Position numbers and translations under genes: made by a program
Part shown: in pieces, positions 8,295 through 17,775 of the stretch
How positions within the stretch are numbered: the stretch's first letter is position 1
How the letters are laid out: each line of letters opens with the position of its first letter
The notes under the pieces: model-generated
What the model saw: only the letters and a program-made list of their open reading frames with translations
Told to the model about the DNA's origin: nothing
Database searches by the model: none
Assembly: GCF_029105185.1 (NCBI RefSeq)
Contig: NZ_JAFMZK010000001.1
Coordinates: 372,001 to 436,000 of the forward strand
Length of the DNA: 64,000 nt
DNA from: Aliiroseovarius sp. Z3
Lineage (GTDB): Bacteria; Pseudomonadota; Alphaproteobacteria; Rhodobacterales; Rhodobacteraceae
Direction: 5' to 3'

Positions 8295-10178
8295 TCAGAA
8301 CACCACGTTCAGCATGACAAGGGACACCACAAGGAAGATCACCGTCATCACGCCACCGCTTTTGACGAAATCCTTCACCTTGTAACCCGCGGGGCCCATG
8401 ATCAGCGCGTTCACCTGATGGGTCGGGATGATGAACGAGTTCGAGGTCGAGATTGCCACGGTCAGGGCAAACAGTGCCGGATCCCCGCCTGCTGCCACCG
8501 CGATGGACACCGCCAAGGGCACCAGAAGCACCGTGGCCCCCACATTCGACATCACCAGCGAAAAGGCGGTGGACAGGATGGCAATGCCCGTCTGCAAGGC
8601 CCAAAGCGGCCAGCCATCCAGCAGGGTCAGGATCTGTTGCGCGATCCATTCCGCCGTGCCCGTGTTCTGCACCGCCTGTCCCAACGGGATCAGGCTGGCC
8701 AACAGGAACACCGTGTTCCAGCCCACCGCCTGATATGCCTCGTCGATCGAGATCACGCGCGACAGCAACATGCCGACTGCGCCCGTCAACAGACACAGGG
8801 ACAGGCGGACATCGGTGAACAGGATCATCGAGATCGAGATCGCAAAGAACAAAAGCGCCCAACCCACCTTGTGCGGGCGCAATTCCTCTTGCGGGAAATC
8901 CGAGGTGATGATCACGAAGTTCCGGTCGTCCTTCAGATTGGTCAGGTTGTCCCAGCGGGTGTGTGCCACCAGCATGTCCCCGACCTGAAACTCGACCAAC
9001 CCGATGGCGGTGGGCTTGTGTTCGTCGGTCTCGACATGGCTCAGGGTTTCTTCGCCCCGGTGGATCGCCAACAGCGACAGACCATAGGTCTTGCGCAGCA
9101 AAAGTTCGCGCGGGGACTTGCCGATCAGCTTGCTTTCCGGCGGGATGACGATCTCGGCGATGCCCGCATTGGTGGGGGCGAATTCTTCGACGAACACGTC
9201 GAGTTCGGGAAAGATCGACAGGCCGAATTTCTCGGCAAAGGCTTCGACCACCGTTCGTTTGCCGATGATCGCCAGACGGCAGGGCGCTGCGATTTCTGCC
9301 GTCAGGACCTGCACCATCGAGGTCTTGCCACGATAGAAGGTCGAGATGATGTAAAGGTTGTTCTCAAGGTTCACATCGGCAAGGATCTGACCGACCAACG
9401 GGCTGTCGGCGGGAACGTCCACCTCGTAAACATCCGCCCGCAGCCCATAGACCCGTTTCAGATAGGCCGACATCCCCTGCCCGACCGATGCACTGCTGGC
9501 GGTGCCGCCCTCGGGCAGCACCCAACGGCCCAGAAACAGGAAATAGACAATCCCGCTCAGGATCAGAACCGCCCCGATCGGCGTTACGGCAAAAAGGCCG
9601 AATGTTCCCATTTTCTGGGCGTCCGGCAGGCTGGTATTGGCGGTCTGGATCAGGTCGTTCAACAGGATCAGCGGAGATGACCCGACCATGGTCATAGTGC
9701 CGCCAAGGATCGCACAGAACCCCATCGGCATGGCCAGACGGTTCAGGGGAATGCCGGACCGGGTCGAAATCCGGCTGATCACCGGCAAAAACAGCGCCGC
9801 GGCCCCGACATTCTGCATGAAACTGGAAATCACGCCCACAGTGCCCGCGACAATGGGCTGAATGCGCGCCTCGGTCGCGCCGCCGCGTTTCATGATCGTG
9901 GCGGCGACCTTGTTCATCAATCCGGTCTTGTCCAGCCCCGCCCCTACAATCATCACCGCGATGATCGAGATAACCGCATTCGACGCGAACCCGTCAAACA
10001 GGTGATTGACCTCGGCCAGGTTGGACAAGGCGGGGACATAGCTGAGAATGCCAAGAATAACGAGGATCAGGATCGCAGCCAGATCAATGCGCACGATCTC
10101 GGATACAAAAAGGAACACGGTGAAAGCCAGCATCGCACACACGACGCCCATCTCTAACGAAAAGACAATCGGCTCCAT
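8295..10178 (-). CDS. SLC13 family permease with two TrkA-C (RCK_C) domains
   Basis: The 627-residue membrane protein has two hydrophobic halves (about residues 1-200 and 425-627) flanking a soluble centre with two TrkA-C-like domains (about 220-295 and 305-390; the second has IPPESKLIGKSPRELLL). This is the layout of the SLC13/DASS-type permeases annotated as Na+/sulfate or thiol/anion transporters. The substrate cannot be told from sequence. The convergent carnitine operon ends four bases away, so it is a separate unit with a long upstream region. Confidence 0.85.
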   Translation of the reverse strand: MEPIVFSLEMGVVCAMLAFTVFLFVSEIVRIDLAAILILVILGILSYVPALSNLAEVNHLFDGFASNAVISIIAVMIVGAGLDKTGLMNKVAATIMKRGGATEARIQPIVAGTVGVISSFMQNVGAAALFLPVISRISTRSGIPLNRLAMPMGFCAILGGTMTMVGSSPLILLNDLIQTANTSLPDAQKMGTFGLFAVTPIGAVLILSGIVYFLFLGRWVLPEGGTASSASVGQGMSAYLKRVYGLRADVYEVDVPADSPLVGQILADVNLENNLYIISTFYRGKTSMVQVLTAEIAAPCRLAIIGKRTVVEAFAEKFGLSIFPELDVFVEEFAPTNAGIAEIVIPPESKLIGKSPRELLLRKTYGLSLLAIHRGEETLSHVETDEHKPTAIGLVEFQVGDMLVAHTRWDNLTNLKDDRNFVIITSDFPQEELRPHKVGWALLFFAISISMILFTDVRLSLCLLTGAVGMLLSRVISIDEAYQAVGWNTVFLLASLIPLGQAVQNTGTAEWIAQQILTLLDGWPLWALQTGIAILSTAFSLVMSNVGATVLLVPLAVSIAVAAGGDPALFALTVAISTSNSFIIPTHQVNALIMGPAGYKVKDFVKSGGVMTVIFLVVSLVMLNVVF

Positions 10179-10242
10179 CCTGTCCCCCCTGTTCGTGCGT
10201 CACAGCCAACTGCCACGCACATCAGCCGTGTCTCAGCTTAGA

Positions 10243-10257
10243 GTGAACCTTCTTCAC
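10243..10257. promoter_or_regulatory. inverted repeat GTGAA-N5-TTCAC upstream of the SLC13 permease
   Basis: GTGAA and TTCAC flank five bases about 65 bases upstream of the permease start. A small operator is possible; no cognate regulator lies adjacent. It could be chance at this length. Confidence 0.25.
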
Positions 10258-10619
10258 AAATCAATTTTTTAAGAGAAATCCGCGCGTTGCATGGCACGTC
10301 ACGGTAACATCTCGGGGCGCCGGTTACGCTGTTTCCCTCGTGTCCATATGGTGCCAGACGGCTGCAAAAACATGCAGAACAATTGGCAAACCATTGTTAA
10401 GAAAATGTTTTATAAACGTTGGAAAGGTTGCCGCACTCTGCTGGTTGTCAATCCATGAATGCGATCTGAGCCCACCTCTTGGCGCGGCATTGTGTTGGCG
10501 GTGCCAAAGGCCGAGAGTGGTTACACCAATCCAATGACCTCACATACCGCATTGCAGGCGCGCGCCAACTTGCATCGGATTACGCAACCGGATTCCACGA
10601 ACTGGCATGCGGAAATGAG

Positions 10620-10650
10620 AACCCGGCTGCAAGGAGATTGCTGCCGGGTT
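10620..10650 (-). terminator. candidate terminator of the fasciclin gene
   Basis: AACCCGGC (10620-10627) pairs with GCCGGGTT (10643-10650), with four further inner pairs after one mismatch. It lies about 20 bases past the fasciclin stop. The following minus-strand sequence is only modestly T-rich (ctcatttcc), so efficiency is uncertain. Confidence 0.55.
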
Positions 10651-10670
10651 CCTTGTCAAAGCCAATTGGC

Positions 10671-11153
10671 TTATTTCGGCATGATCACCGCGTCGATCAC
10701 GTGGATCACGCCGTTCGAGGTCTCGATATCTGCCTGAACGACACTCGCACCGTCGATCTTCACGCCGTCGGTCGCATCGACCATGGCCATTGCGCCATTC
10801 ACGGTGCCAACCTCCATGCTTTTGCCCGCGATGTCACCCGACATGACCTTTCCGGGCACCACGTGATAGGTCAGGATCGCGGTCAGCTGGTCCCTGTTTT
10901 CGGGCATCAGCAGGGTTTCGACAATGCCTTCAGGCAAAGCTGCGAAGGCGTCGTCCGTTGGGGCGAAGACGGTGAACGGACCCTCGCCCTTCAAAGTGTC
11001 GACAAGCCCTGCGGCCTCGACCGCGGCAATCAGGGTGGTGAAGCTGCCAGCCCCGGCAGCCGTGTCGACAATATCCATGGAATGGTTGTCCGCCATGGCC
11101 GGGGTGGCCAGAAACGCGGCGGTGGTGATCGAAAGAAAGGTTCTGCGAAGCAT
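10671..11153 (-). CDS. secreted fasciclin (FAS1) domain protein
   Basis: The 160-residue protein has a Sec signal peptide ([21 protein letters not shown]) followed by one FAS1 domain covering the rest, with [15 protein letters not shown] and [10 protein letters not shown] as the two family hallmarks. FAS1 proteins act in adhesion or matrix interactions outside the membrane. I use the ATG at 11153, which has aagga at ribosome-site distance and begins the signal peptide; a 17-residue longer frame has no such support. It stands alone, with its own hairpin downstream. Confidence 0.92.
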   Translation of the reverse strand: MLRRTFLSITTAAFLATPAMADNHSMDIVDTAAGAGSFTTLIAAVEAAGLVDTLKGEGPFTVFAPTDDAFAALPEGIVETLLMPENRDQLTAILTYHVVPGKVMSGDIAGKSMEVGTVNGAMAMVDATDGVKIDGASVVQADIETSNGVIHVIDAVIMPK

Positions 11154-11298
11154 GATGTGTCCTTTTCTGTATCCCGGTTGGAAGTTGTATGAGGGATACG
11201 GCACGGGTCGCGACCCGGATCACAATGCACCGAGTTATTTTTTCTGATTGACGTCCAAACGGCGAGTTTACCGCCAATTGTTGCGAGCACGGACGCAG

Positions 11299-12438
11299 TC
11301 AGCGTGCCGCCGTCACCTGATCCAGATCACCAAGTGCGGCGGCAAGGGTGCCGACCGGCTGCAGATCATCGCTCAGCAGGATCACATCATCCACCCCGCG
11401 CCCCTCAAGCCGCCCGATTTCCGGTTGCCCAATACAATCGGCAGGGATCGAGATCGCCATGCGCAACGCGGTGGTCAGCGATGTACCGGTGTGATCCACC
11501 AACCGCTTGACCCCCTCGGCCTGCGTAACATGTGCGCCGGCCAGACTGCCTTCGGAATTGATCAAACGACCTTCCCTCAAGGCAATGTCTTGCCCATATA
11601 GGTTGAAGTGATCCGGCCCGCCTACTGTCGCCATGGCGTCAGACACAAGGAACATCCGATCGGGCACCGGGCGGGCGCGGATGGCCAGCCCCACCATGTC
11701 ATCCGCCACATGGATGCCATCGCAGATGATCCCGCTGTAATGGGTCGAGTTGATCACCGCCCCAACCGCGCCGGGCGCACGCCCCGCCATCGGAGACATA
11801 GCGTTGAACAGATGGGTGGCGCAGCTTGCCCCGGCATTGAAGGCGGCCGCCATCATCTCGGCCGTGGCATCTGTATGGCCCAGCGACACCACAGCGCCCA
11901 TTTGTGCAAGCTGTGTGATCTGCTCGGGCGTGGCAGCTTCGGGGGCCAGCGTAATCATGACCGACACACCTGCTGCGCGCAGGCGCGTCACGGTGTTCAT
12001 TGTGCGCGTGTCCAGCGGGCGCACCAGATCGGGCGAATGGGTGCCACGTCGCGCCCTCGCGATATGCGGCCCTTCGATGTGAAGTCCGACGATCCCCCGC
12101 GTCCCCTGAGCCGCAATCGCGGCATCGGCAGCGCGGTCGGTCACGTCGGGCAAGTCGGTGATCACGGTGGGCAGCACCGCCACCGTTCCGAACGTCCGAT
12201 GGGCTTCGGCGATGATCTGCATCCCCTCGGCTGTGGGGGTCGAGTTCAATTGTACGCCCCCACCACCATTGACCTGAAGATCCACGAAACCGGGCGTCAT
12301 AAGCCCCGGCACACGGATGGCATCCGCCTGCGCATCTGCCATATCAATCACGCGACCGTCACGAACCCGCACGGAGATTTCGCTGTGCAGGTCGCGGCCA
12401 TCAAACACGCGGTTCGGGGTTATCCAGTGGTCCATCAT
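11299..12438 (-). CDS. nagA: N-acetylglucosamine-6-phosphate deacetylase
   Basis: The 379-residue amidohydrolase carries the NagA hallmarks: PGFVDLQVNGGGGVQ near residue 48, the metal ligand Glu in GLHIEGPHI near 120, VSLGHTDA near 190, ATHLFNAM near 210 and the catalytic Asp in FLVSDAMATVGG near 270. It removes acetate from GlcNAc-6-P (or GalNAc-6-P) in the cytoplasm. It is the last gene of a ten-gene operon and overlaps the GatZ-like gene by 4 bases. The product would be passed to the SIS-family proteins encoded upstream. Confidence 0.93.
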   Translation of the reverse strand: MMDHWITPNRVFDGRDLHSEISVRVRDGRVIDMADAQADAIRVPGLMTPGFVDLQVNGGGGVQLNSTPTAEGMQIIAEAHRTFGTVAVLPTVITDLPDVTDRAADAAIAAQGTRGIVGLHIEGPHIARARRGTHSPDLVRPLDTRTMNTVTRLRAAGVSVMITLAPEAATPEQITQLAQMGAVVSLGHTDATAEMMAAAFNAGASCATHLFNAMSPMAGRAPGAVGAVINSTHYSGIICDGIHVADDMVGLAIRARPVPDRMFLVSDAMATVGGPDHFNLYGQDIALREGRLINSEGSLAGAHVTQAEGVKRLVDHTGTSLTTALRMAISIPADCIGQPEIGRLEGRGVDDVILLSDDLQPVGTLAAALGDLDQVTAAR

Positions 12439-13676
12439 ACGGCCTCATCAAAGAAATAGGGGTCGAGTGCAAGCTGTATCTGTGCGTCTATCAGCCGCTG
12501 CACCTGATCGCCGGTCAGTTGCTCGGCGCGGGTCAATACGTCATCGTCGAACACCGTTTGCAAGCTGGCGTCGGGGATTGGGCCATCAAACCCATCCCGC
12601 AGCGCCGCCACGGCCGCCTGCGCCGTCGGATCGGGCCAGTAATAACGTATGCGATCGGCCAGCCCGAGGTGGCGTTGTTGATAGAGCGCCTGCGCGTCAC
12701 CGTTATAATGCCCCTGCCAATAGGCGGGGTTTGCCAACATCACCTTCTCCATCACGACCGTAAGCGCACCGGGAGCGGCGCTGATCTGGTCCAACGCATA
12801 GAGTGCTTGCCGATAGGCAAATGTCAGGGCGGGACCGATCTTCTGGAACGCGAAGCCAAGCTCGGCCAGTCGCGGAAAAACCGCGGGGTGTTGGTAGTCG
12901 GTCGAATGCGCCTCAAGACACACGCCCGGCCAGCCATCCAACGCGGCCAAAAGGCCGGGATCACGGTCCAGCGGCATGTGATGCACGGCGGTGGGGCTGA
13001 ACTCGACACCCGGTTGCACGACCAGACCGCCGATCATCGACGCCATATCTTCGAAGCTGTCGCCATGCGCAGCCAGCGTGGCCTTGGCGGCAGCCGGGTC
13101 GGTTGGGGGAATGTCGCCATCCTCGTCCACCCGCGCGCCGCCGGGTGGTGGCACTTCGGTGCCAACGACAAAAAGCAGCCCGGTTGAGTTCCCGTTGCAC
13201 GCCTCGACACAGACCTGCGCCAGATCAGCGGACCGCGCGGCGGTTTGCGCGTCGTCAAGCTGCGCGGGCTCACCCGCACACCCTTCCGAACAATCCAGAT
13301 GGATTTTTCGAAACCCGGCTTTGACGTAGTCGCGCACCAGAACGCGGGCTTTCTCCATCGCGGCATCAGCGGGCATTGACCGCCATGCCTGGGGGCCAAG
13401 GTGATCACCGCCGAAGATGATGCGGTCGCGATCCACGCCTGCCGCGTCGGCGATGTCGTGCACATACCCGATAAACCCGTCCGGGGTAATCCCGGTATAG
13501 CCACCATCCTGGTTGACCTGATTGCTGGTCGCCTCGACCACCACCGGGCGGTCAAGGGTCTGCGCCCGCATCAAAGAGGCGCGCAGCACGTCCGGTTGTG
13601 CCGAACAGACCGACGGGATGGCCGCCCGTGCTCCAGACCGGTTGCGCGCAATAATGTCGCGAAGGGGATCAGTCAT
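12435..13676 (-). CDS. GatZ/KbaZ/AgaZ family protein (tagatose-bisphosphate aldolase non-catalytic subunit-like)
   Basis: This 413-residue protein has the family blocks EATSNQVNQDGGYTG near residue 48, FGGDHLGPQAW near 87, KIHLDCSEG near 123, VGTEVPPPGGA near 169 and LEAHSTDYQHP near 257, close to the usual length of about 420. GatZ and KbaZ are known as subunits that stabilise the class II tagatose-1,6-bisphosphate aldolases GatY/KbaY; older annotations call AgaZ a tagatose-6-phosphate kinase. Neither GatY/KbaY nor a sugar-phosphate kinase is present here. The ATG at 13676 is chosen because the frame upstream lies inside the ROK gene; overlap is 8 bases. Confidence 0.88.
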   Translation of the reverse strand: MTDPLRDIIARNRSGARAAIPSVCSAQPDVLRASLMRAQTLDRPVVVEATSNQVNQDGGYTGITPDGFIGYVHDIADAAGVDRDRIIFGGDHLGPQAWRSMPADAAMEKARVLVRDYVKAGFRKIHLDCSEGCAGEPAQLDDAQTAARSADLAQVCVEACNGNSTGLLFVVGTEVPPPGGARVDEDGDIPPTDPAAAKATLAAHGDSFEDMASMIGGLVVQPGVEFSPTAVHHMPLDRDPGLLAALDGWPGVCLEAHSTDYQHPAVFPRLAELGFAFQKIGPALTFAYRQALYALDQISAAPGALTVVMEKVMLANPAYWQGHYNGDAQALYQQRHLGLADRIRYYWPDPTAQAAVAALRDGFDGPIPDASLQTVFDDDVLTRAEQLTGDQVQRLIDAQIQLALDPYFFDEAV

Positions 13677-14580
13677 CCTGCTGCTCCTTGGCTTGCCAGG
13701 CGGCATAGGCAGCGCCGCGCGCGCCGCTGGTATCACCGCCCTGCGCCAAAACGAGCTTGGCCGCTCCGAAATCGCCGATTTGCGCCCGCAGCGCGGCGGC
13801 AGTGAGGTCGTCGACAACACCATCGATCTGGCTCAACCCTCCGCCCAGAACGATCAGGTCAGGATCGACCGTCATGGTCAACGTGTGCAAAAGTTCGGCC
13901 GTCATTTCACACCAGACCGACCAGACCTGCATCATGTCGCCATGGCGGCGCGCCGCGATCTGAGGTGGGTCGATGTCCTTTCCGGTCAGCGCCTTGGCCA
14001 GACGCTGCATCCCCGGTCCGGCGATATAGGTTTCGGTGCAACCCGGACGGCCACACCCACAGGTCACGACGGGCAGGTTGTATTTCGCGACCAGATGCGC
14101 GGGCGCAGCGGTGTGTCCGAACTCGCCCCCGGTCATGGTCGGACCTTGCAGGATCGTACCGTCCACGGCGATCCCGCCTCCGATGCCGGTGCCAAGGATC
14201 AGGGCAACGACCGTGCGCTGCCCCTGCCCAACCCCGAAGATCGCTTCTGACAGGGCCATGGCGCGGCAATCGTTGACATAAGTGATTGAGCGACCAATCG
14301 CAGCCTCGATATCCTGCTGGAAAGGCTTGCCAGATGCGGGAAGGTTTGCGGTCAGCGCAAGCCCCGTCACCGGGTGCAAAAGCCCGGCGGCCCCGATCCC
14401 CACCGGAACAGCCGCACCTGCGATATCATCGGCCCAGCGGACCTGATCGGCAATCGCCGCAACAAGGTCGTCATAATCGGAAGGTGTGGGCACGCGATGG
14501 CGATGGGCCACGGCCCAGTCATCGTCGAACAGCTGCACCTCGATCTTGGTGCCGCCCAGGTCAATACCGGCCGCGATCAT
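13669..14580 (-). CDS. ROK family sugar kinase, probable N-acetylhexosamine kinase
   Basis: The 303-residue protein has the N-terminal phosphate loop GIDLGGTK, the catalytic Asp in TYVNDCRAMALSE near residue 102, the GTGIGGGIAV loop and the ROK zinc motif CGCGRPGCTE near 172-181. ROK kinases phosphorylate GlcNAc, ManNAc or glucose at the expense of ATP. In this operon it most likely phosphorylates GlcNAc or GalNAc released by the GH20 enzyme before NagA acts. There is no N-terminal DNA-binding domain, so it is a kinase and not a NagC-type repressor. Confidence 0.88.
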   Translation of the reverse strand: MIAAGIDLGGTKIEVQLFDDDWAVAHRHRVPTPSDYDDLVAAIADQVRWADDIAGAAVPVGIGAAGLLHPVTGLALTANLPASGKPFQQDIEAAIGRSITYVNDCRAMALSEAIFGVGQGQRTVVALILGTGIGGGIAVDGTILQGPTMTGGEFGHTAAPAHLVAKYNLPVVTCGCGRPGCTETYIAGPGMQRLAKALTGKDIDPPQIAARRHGDMMQVWSVWCEMTAELLHTLTMTVDPDLIVLGGGLSQIDGVVDDLTAAALRAQIGDFGAAKLVLAQGGDTSGARGAAYAAWQAKEQQDD

Positions 14581-15641
14581 GACGCCACCGGATAGAGCTT
14601 CACCCCTGACACGACACGGCTGAGCGTGCCCTGCCCCGAAAACGGATCATCCACGTTCAGACCCAGCCCGTTCGCCCATTCGACACCCGTGACCTGCGCC
14701 AAAGCGACACAAAGCGGGGCTGCCCATGTGGGGCCAAAGGGCATCGGAATGTCGACGTCGCCGCCCGGCCCGACCGCCGTCACCCGTGCGGTCGGGAACT
14801 GTGCCCGCAATTCAGCCACTAGATCGGCATCATAGTCGCGCGTGGGGGCATCGGGACTGGTAAAGACCGTGATCGCCGTGCCCTCGGTCACAAAGGATTT
14901 CGGTCCATGGCGAAAGCCAAGCGTGCTGTCCCAAAGGGCCGGGATTTGCCCTGCCGATAGTTCCATCACCTTCAAGGCGGCCTCACGGGCTGCAAACGCC
15001 AATGGTCCCGCACCGACATAAACCGCGCGTTCAGGGCGGGGCATATCGCGCAGCTGTTGCAACAATCCCGTCATCTGATCTGCCAGAGCATCCATACGCG
15101 CGGGCACATCACACGGCGCGTCAAACAGCGCCAGTGCGGTGAACAGCATGGTCGAGAAACTGCTTGTCATCGCAAACCCCGCATCATGGGTGGCATCGGG
15201 CAACACGATTACCTTCTGCGGCCCGCGAGAGGGGCGCGTTGCCAATGCGCCATCCTTGTTGCAGGTGATATGCAGCCGCGGCGCGTCAGGCGCCAGCGCA
15301 TCCAGTGCATCCAGCGTGCCGATGCTTTCCGTGCTGTTTCCCGATCGCCCGAAACTGACGACCAGCGGTTTCACACCGTTTAGAAAGGCTTTGGGCGTGG
15401 CCACCAAATCCGTGCTGGGCACTGCGCGCAATCCGGGGCGCATACCGGGCACGCCTGCCGCGATGATATCGCCGATATAGGCCGACGTGCCAGCCCCGCA
15501 AAACCAAACCTCGTCATGGTCAAGGCTGGCGATCCAGCCCCGCAATCCATTGACGTCCAGGGTCTTTCCCCAGGCGGACCAGATCTCGGGTTGGCGATGG
15601 ATTTCAGCCCAGGTCGCCCAGTTTTCAAGTGGAGTGTTCAT
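14577..15641 (-). CDS. SIS domain protein, AgaS/NagB-II-like amino-sugar-phosphate deaminase/isomerase
   Basis: The 354-residue protein contains two SIS domains: the first with CGAGTSAYIGD (about 49-59) and SFGRSGNSTES (about 95-105), the second with MELSAGQIPALWDST and HGPKSFV (about 220-245). It most resembles AgaS-type deaminase/isomerases that act on galactosamine-6-P. It overlaps both neighbours by 4 bases (ATGA). Together with the next upstream SIS gene it gives this operon two candidate deaminases. Exact substrate cannot be set from sequence. Confidence 0.82.
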   Translation of the reverse strand: MNTPLENWATWAEIHRQPEIWSAWGKTLDVNGLRGWIASLDHDEVWFCGAGTSAYIGDIIAAGVPGMRPGLRAVPSTDLVATPKAFLNGVKPLVVSFGRSGNSTESIGTLDALDALAPDAPRLHITCNKDGALATRPSRGPQKVIVLPDATHDAGFAMTSSFSTMLFTALALFDAPCDVPARMDALADQMTGLLQQLRDMPRPERAVYVGAGPLAFAAREAALKVMELSAGQIPALWDSTLGFRHGPKSFVTEGTAITVFTSPDAPTRDYDADLVAELRAQFPTARVTAVGPGGDVDIPMPFGPTWAAPLCVALAQVTGVEWANGLGLNVDDPFSGQGTLSRVVSGVKLYPVAS

Positions 15642-16642
15642 GTTGTCTGTGTCACTTTCGAAAGAGTTTCGGGCACGTCCGGGTCCAGTCCCAGCGCCAA
15701 TGCCGTGTTCAGAATGACCGGGTACATCACCGCCAGCAAAACAGCAGCCGCGGCAGCGGGCGTCAGGTCAGACACGCCGATATCGTCAGGCGAGATACGA
15801 TGCACGTCACAGCCGACGCCCCTGAACCGGGCCTCGGCCTGATCAAGACTGTCCTGAATATGATCCGATCCCGTATCAAGGATCAGAACCATCAGGGGGT
15901 TGGTTGCCAGTTGCAATGGGCCATGCAGCACTTCAGACGCAGAGTAGGCCTCGGCATGCAGCGCGCAGCATTCCTTGAGCTTCAACGCCACTTCGATCGC
16001 CGCACCATGGCCAGTATCGCGCCCGATCACATAGACATTCCGCGCCCGCAGCAGCGCGGCCTGCAGATCTTTGGCACGGGGGTGAGCGGTCGAGACGTTC
16101 CGCAGCGCCGCCACCGAGGCGTCAATCCGTGTCTTATACTCGGGCTTGATGCCGCCCAACAGCGCCATCCCGGCTGCAACAGATCCGATCACCGTCTTGG
16201 TCGCAGGCACCGCCAGTTCCGGTCCAGCCCCGATTGGCACCGTGGTTTCTGATGCAAGTTCAACCGGACTGCCCGGCTGATTGGTGATTGCCACGACGCT
16301 GGCCCCATTGGCGCCAGCCCCTCTGGCGGCCCGGACAAGGTCATCACTGGCCCCGGACTGGCTGATCACCAGCGCACCGAACCCGTGAACACCGACGCCC
16401 TTGCCCAGTGAAAACACCGAGGGCGGAAGCGAGGTGACAGGCACGGACAGCTCGCGCATCATTTCATAGGACAGGATGTTCGCTGCCGCATCCGATGATC
16501 CACGCGCGATGGTGAAGATCACCTTGGAATCGGCCAAACCGCCTGCATCAACCGTTTGTGTCGCAGCACGGCCAAACACCTCGATCGCCTCGGCGCTTTC
16601 GGATGCCATCAGATGACCGTGTGTTTTCGTCTCAATGCTCAT
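15638..16642 (-). CDS. SIS domain protein, GlmS-isomerase-like (NagB-II type) glucosamine-6-phosphate deaminase candidate
   Basis: The 334-residue protein is like the isomerase half of GlmS without the glutaminase domain: TIARGSSDAAANI (about 48-60), ISQSGASDDLV (about 93-103) and a second SIS domain with LKECCALHAEAYSASEVLHG (about 225-244). Such proteins act as NagB-II glucosamine-6-P deaminases, giving fructose-6-P and ammonia. It overlaps both neighbours by 4 bases. No classical NagB is present, so this is the best candidate for the deamination step. Confidence 0.82.
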   Translation of the reverse strand: MSIETKTHGHLMASESAEAIEVFGRAATQTVDAGGLADSKVIFTIARGSSDAAANILSYEMMRELSVPVTSLPPSVFSLGKGVGVHGFGALVISQSGASDDLVRAARGAGANGASVVAITNQPGSPVELASETTVPIGAGPELAVPATKTVIGSVAAGMALLGGIKPEYKTRIDASVAALRNVSTAHPRAKDLQAALLRARNVYVIGRDTGHGAAIEVALKLKECCALHAEAYSASEVLHGPLQLATNPLMVLILDTGSDHIQDSLDQAEARFRGVGCDVHRISPDDIGVSDLTPAAAAAVLLAVMYPVILNTALALGLDPDVPETLSKVTQTT

Positions 16643-17775
16643 GCGCGTAGTCCGAAGCTGTCAAATTCTTCCCACGTGCGGCCCAGATCGACAACGCCGC
16701 CGCTGATCCGTGCCTCGTCCAGCGCCATGGCGGCCAGACCGGCCTCCAGCGCATCAACGACCCCGACCGGAAGGCTGTCAGTCTCGTCCCGCAGGAAGGC
16801 TGCAATGTCTGCAACCATCATGTGATCTGCCCCGTAATGCGCGGACGCGTGTTTCTGGTCCATCGCCGTATAGTCATGATCGGCAATCACCGATCCGTCC
16901 CGCGCCGTGGCTTTCAAATAACCGCGCACAAAGTCGCCCTCGGCCATGCCAAGCGCGCCGAAGACGCAAAACCGCCGATGGTCGTCGGGCGCGTTCAGAT
17001 TGGTGTGAAACGCCATCGACGCCCCGCTTTCATAGCGCAGGATCGCGGTTTGGAAGTCGATGATATCGCCGTCAGAGTTATAGGGATCCGGCGCGCTTTC
17101 CCAAACGCTCGACTTCCGCTGAGAGATTTCGGTTTCGACGTTAGAAGTAGGTGCGAACTCTGGGACAAAAGACTTTTTGCCACCAAAGCTCGCCACCTGC
17201 ATGGGCCGTGAGTGGGTCACCATGTTATAGATATCCAGATCGTGGCAGCATTTTTCCAACATGAAGCCGCCGGACAGCGCGCTTTTACGCCGCCAATCGC
17301 GCATGAAAAACGCACCATGATAGGGCGGGATATGTTCGTTCGCTTCAAGCGAAGCGACAGGGCCAAGCTGATCCAACACAGCGCGCAGATCGACCATGTG
17401 CTGCGAATAGCGCAACACCAGCCCGACCATCACCTGATCGGTGCCGTACTCCGCCAAAAGGCGCGCCAGTTCGAATGTGTCTTCGCGCGTGGTCACGACC
17501 GGTTTTTCGGTGAAAATCCGCACCCCGGCCTCAAGCCCCAGCTTGATGTGCTCCAGGTGATAGACATTGGGCGAGCCGACGAAAAACAGGTCGGGTTGGG
17601 TGTCTGACAGCATCGTAGCCACATCGTCAAAACGTGGGACGTCCGTGCCGATCATGTCCAGATGGGCGGGTTGCGGGTCGTAATAGCCGACAAACTCGAT
17701 CTCGGGCATGGTTTCTTTCAGGATCGAAAGAACATGACCGGCGCGCAGCCCTATCCCAGCGGTGGCAACTTTCAT
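16639..17775 (-). CDS. Gfo/Idh/MocA family oxidoreductase
   Basis: The 378-residue protein has an N-terminal NAD(P) Rossmann region (VATAGIGLRAGHVLSI) and the diagnostic EKPVVTT near residue 92, followed by the alpha/beta substrate domain. Members oxidise or reduce sugars or their derivatives, and some cleave glycosides by transient oxidation. It sits between the ABC ATPase and the SIS genes with 4-base overlaps, so it belongs to amino-sugar use. The reaction is not known. Confidence 0.85.
   Translation of the reverse strand: MKVATAGIGLRAGHVLSILKETMPEIEFVGYYDPQPAHLDMIGTDVPRFDDVATMLSDTQPDLFFVGSPNVYHLEHIKLGLEAGVRIFTEKPVVTTREDTFELARLLAEYGTDQVMVGLVLRYSQHMVDLRAVLDQLGPVASLEANEHIPPYHGAFFMRDWRRKSALSGGFMLEKCCHDLDIYNMVTHSRPMQVASFGGKKSFVPEFAPTSNVETEISQRKSSVWESAPDPYNSDGDIIDFQTAILRYESGASMAFHTNLNAPDDHRRFCVFGALGMAEGDFVRGYLKATARDGSVIADHDYTAMDQKHASAHYGADHMMVADIAAFLRDETDSLPVGVVDALEAGLAAMALDEARISGGVVDLGRTWEEFDSFGLRA

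Larger units (their letters stand above)
10179..10670. other. 492-base intergenic region upstream of the SLC13 permease
   Basis: No convincing gene is seen. Reading frames here are short and lack ribosome sites. It holds a short inverted repeat at 10243-10257 and, at its right end, a hairpin at 10620-10650 downstream of the fasciclin gene. The stretch 10260-10420 is locally AT-richer than its surroundings, as expected of promoter DNA for the minus-strand permease. Confidence 0.5.

Noticed and set aside
8196-9680. 494-codon plus-strand open frame opposite the SLC13 permease
   Set aside because: It is rich in His, Gln, Arg and Asp, as expected of an antisense frame in GC-rich DNA, has no family features, and the minus strand encodes a clear permease.
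10479-11192. 237-codon plus-strand frame opposite the fasciclin gene
   Set aside because: The minus strand carries a signal peptide and FAS1 motifs; this frame has none.
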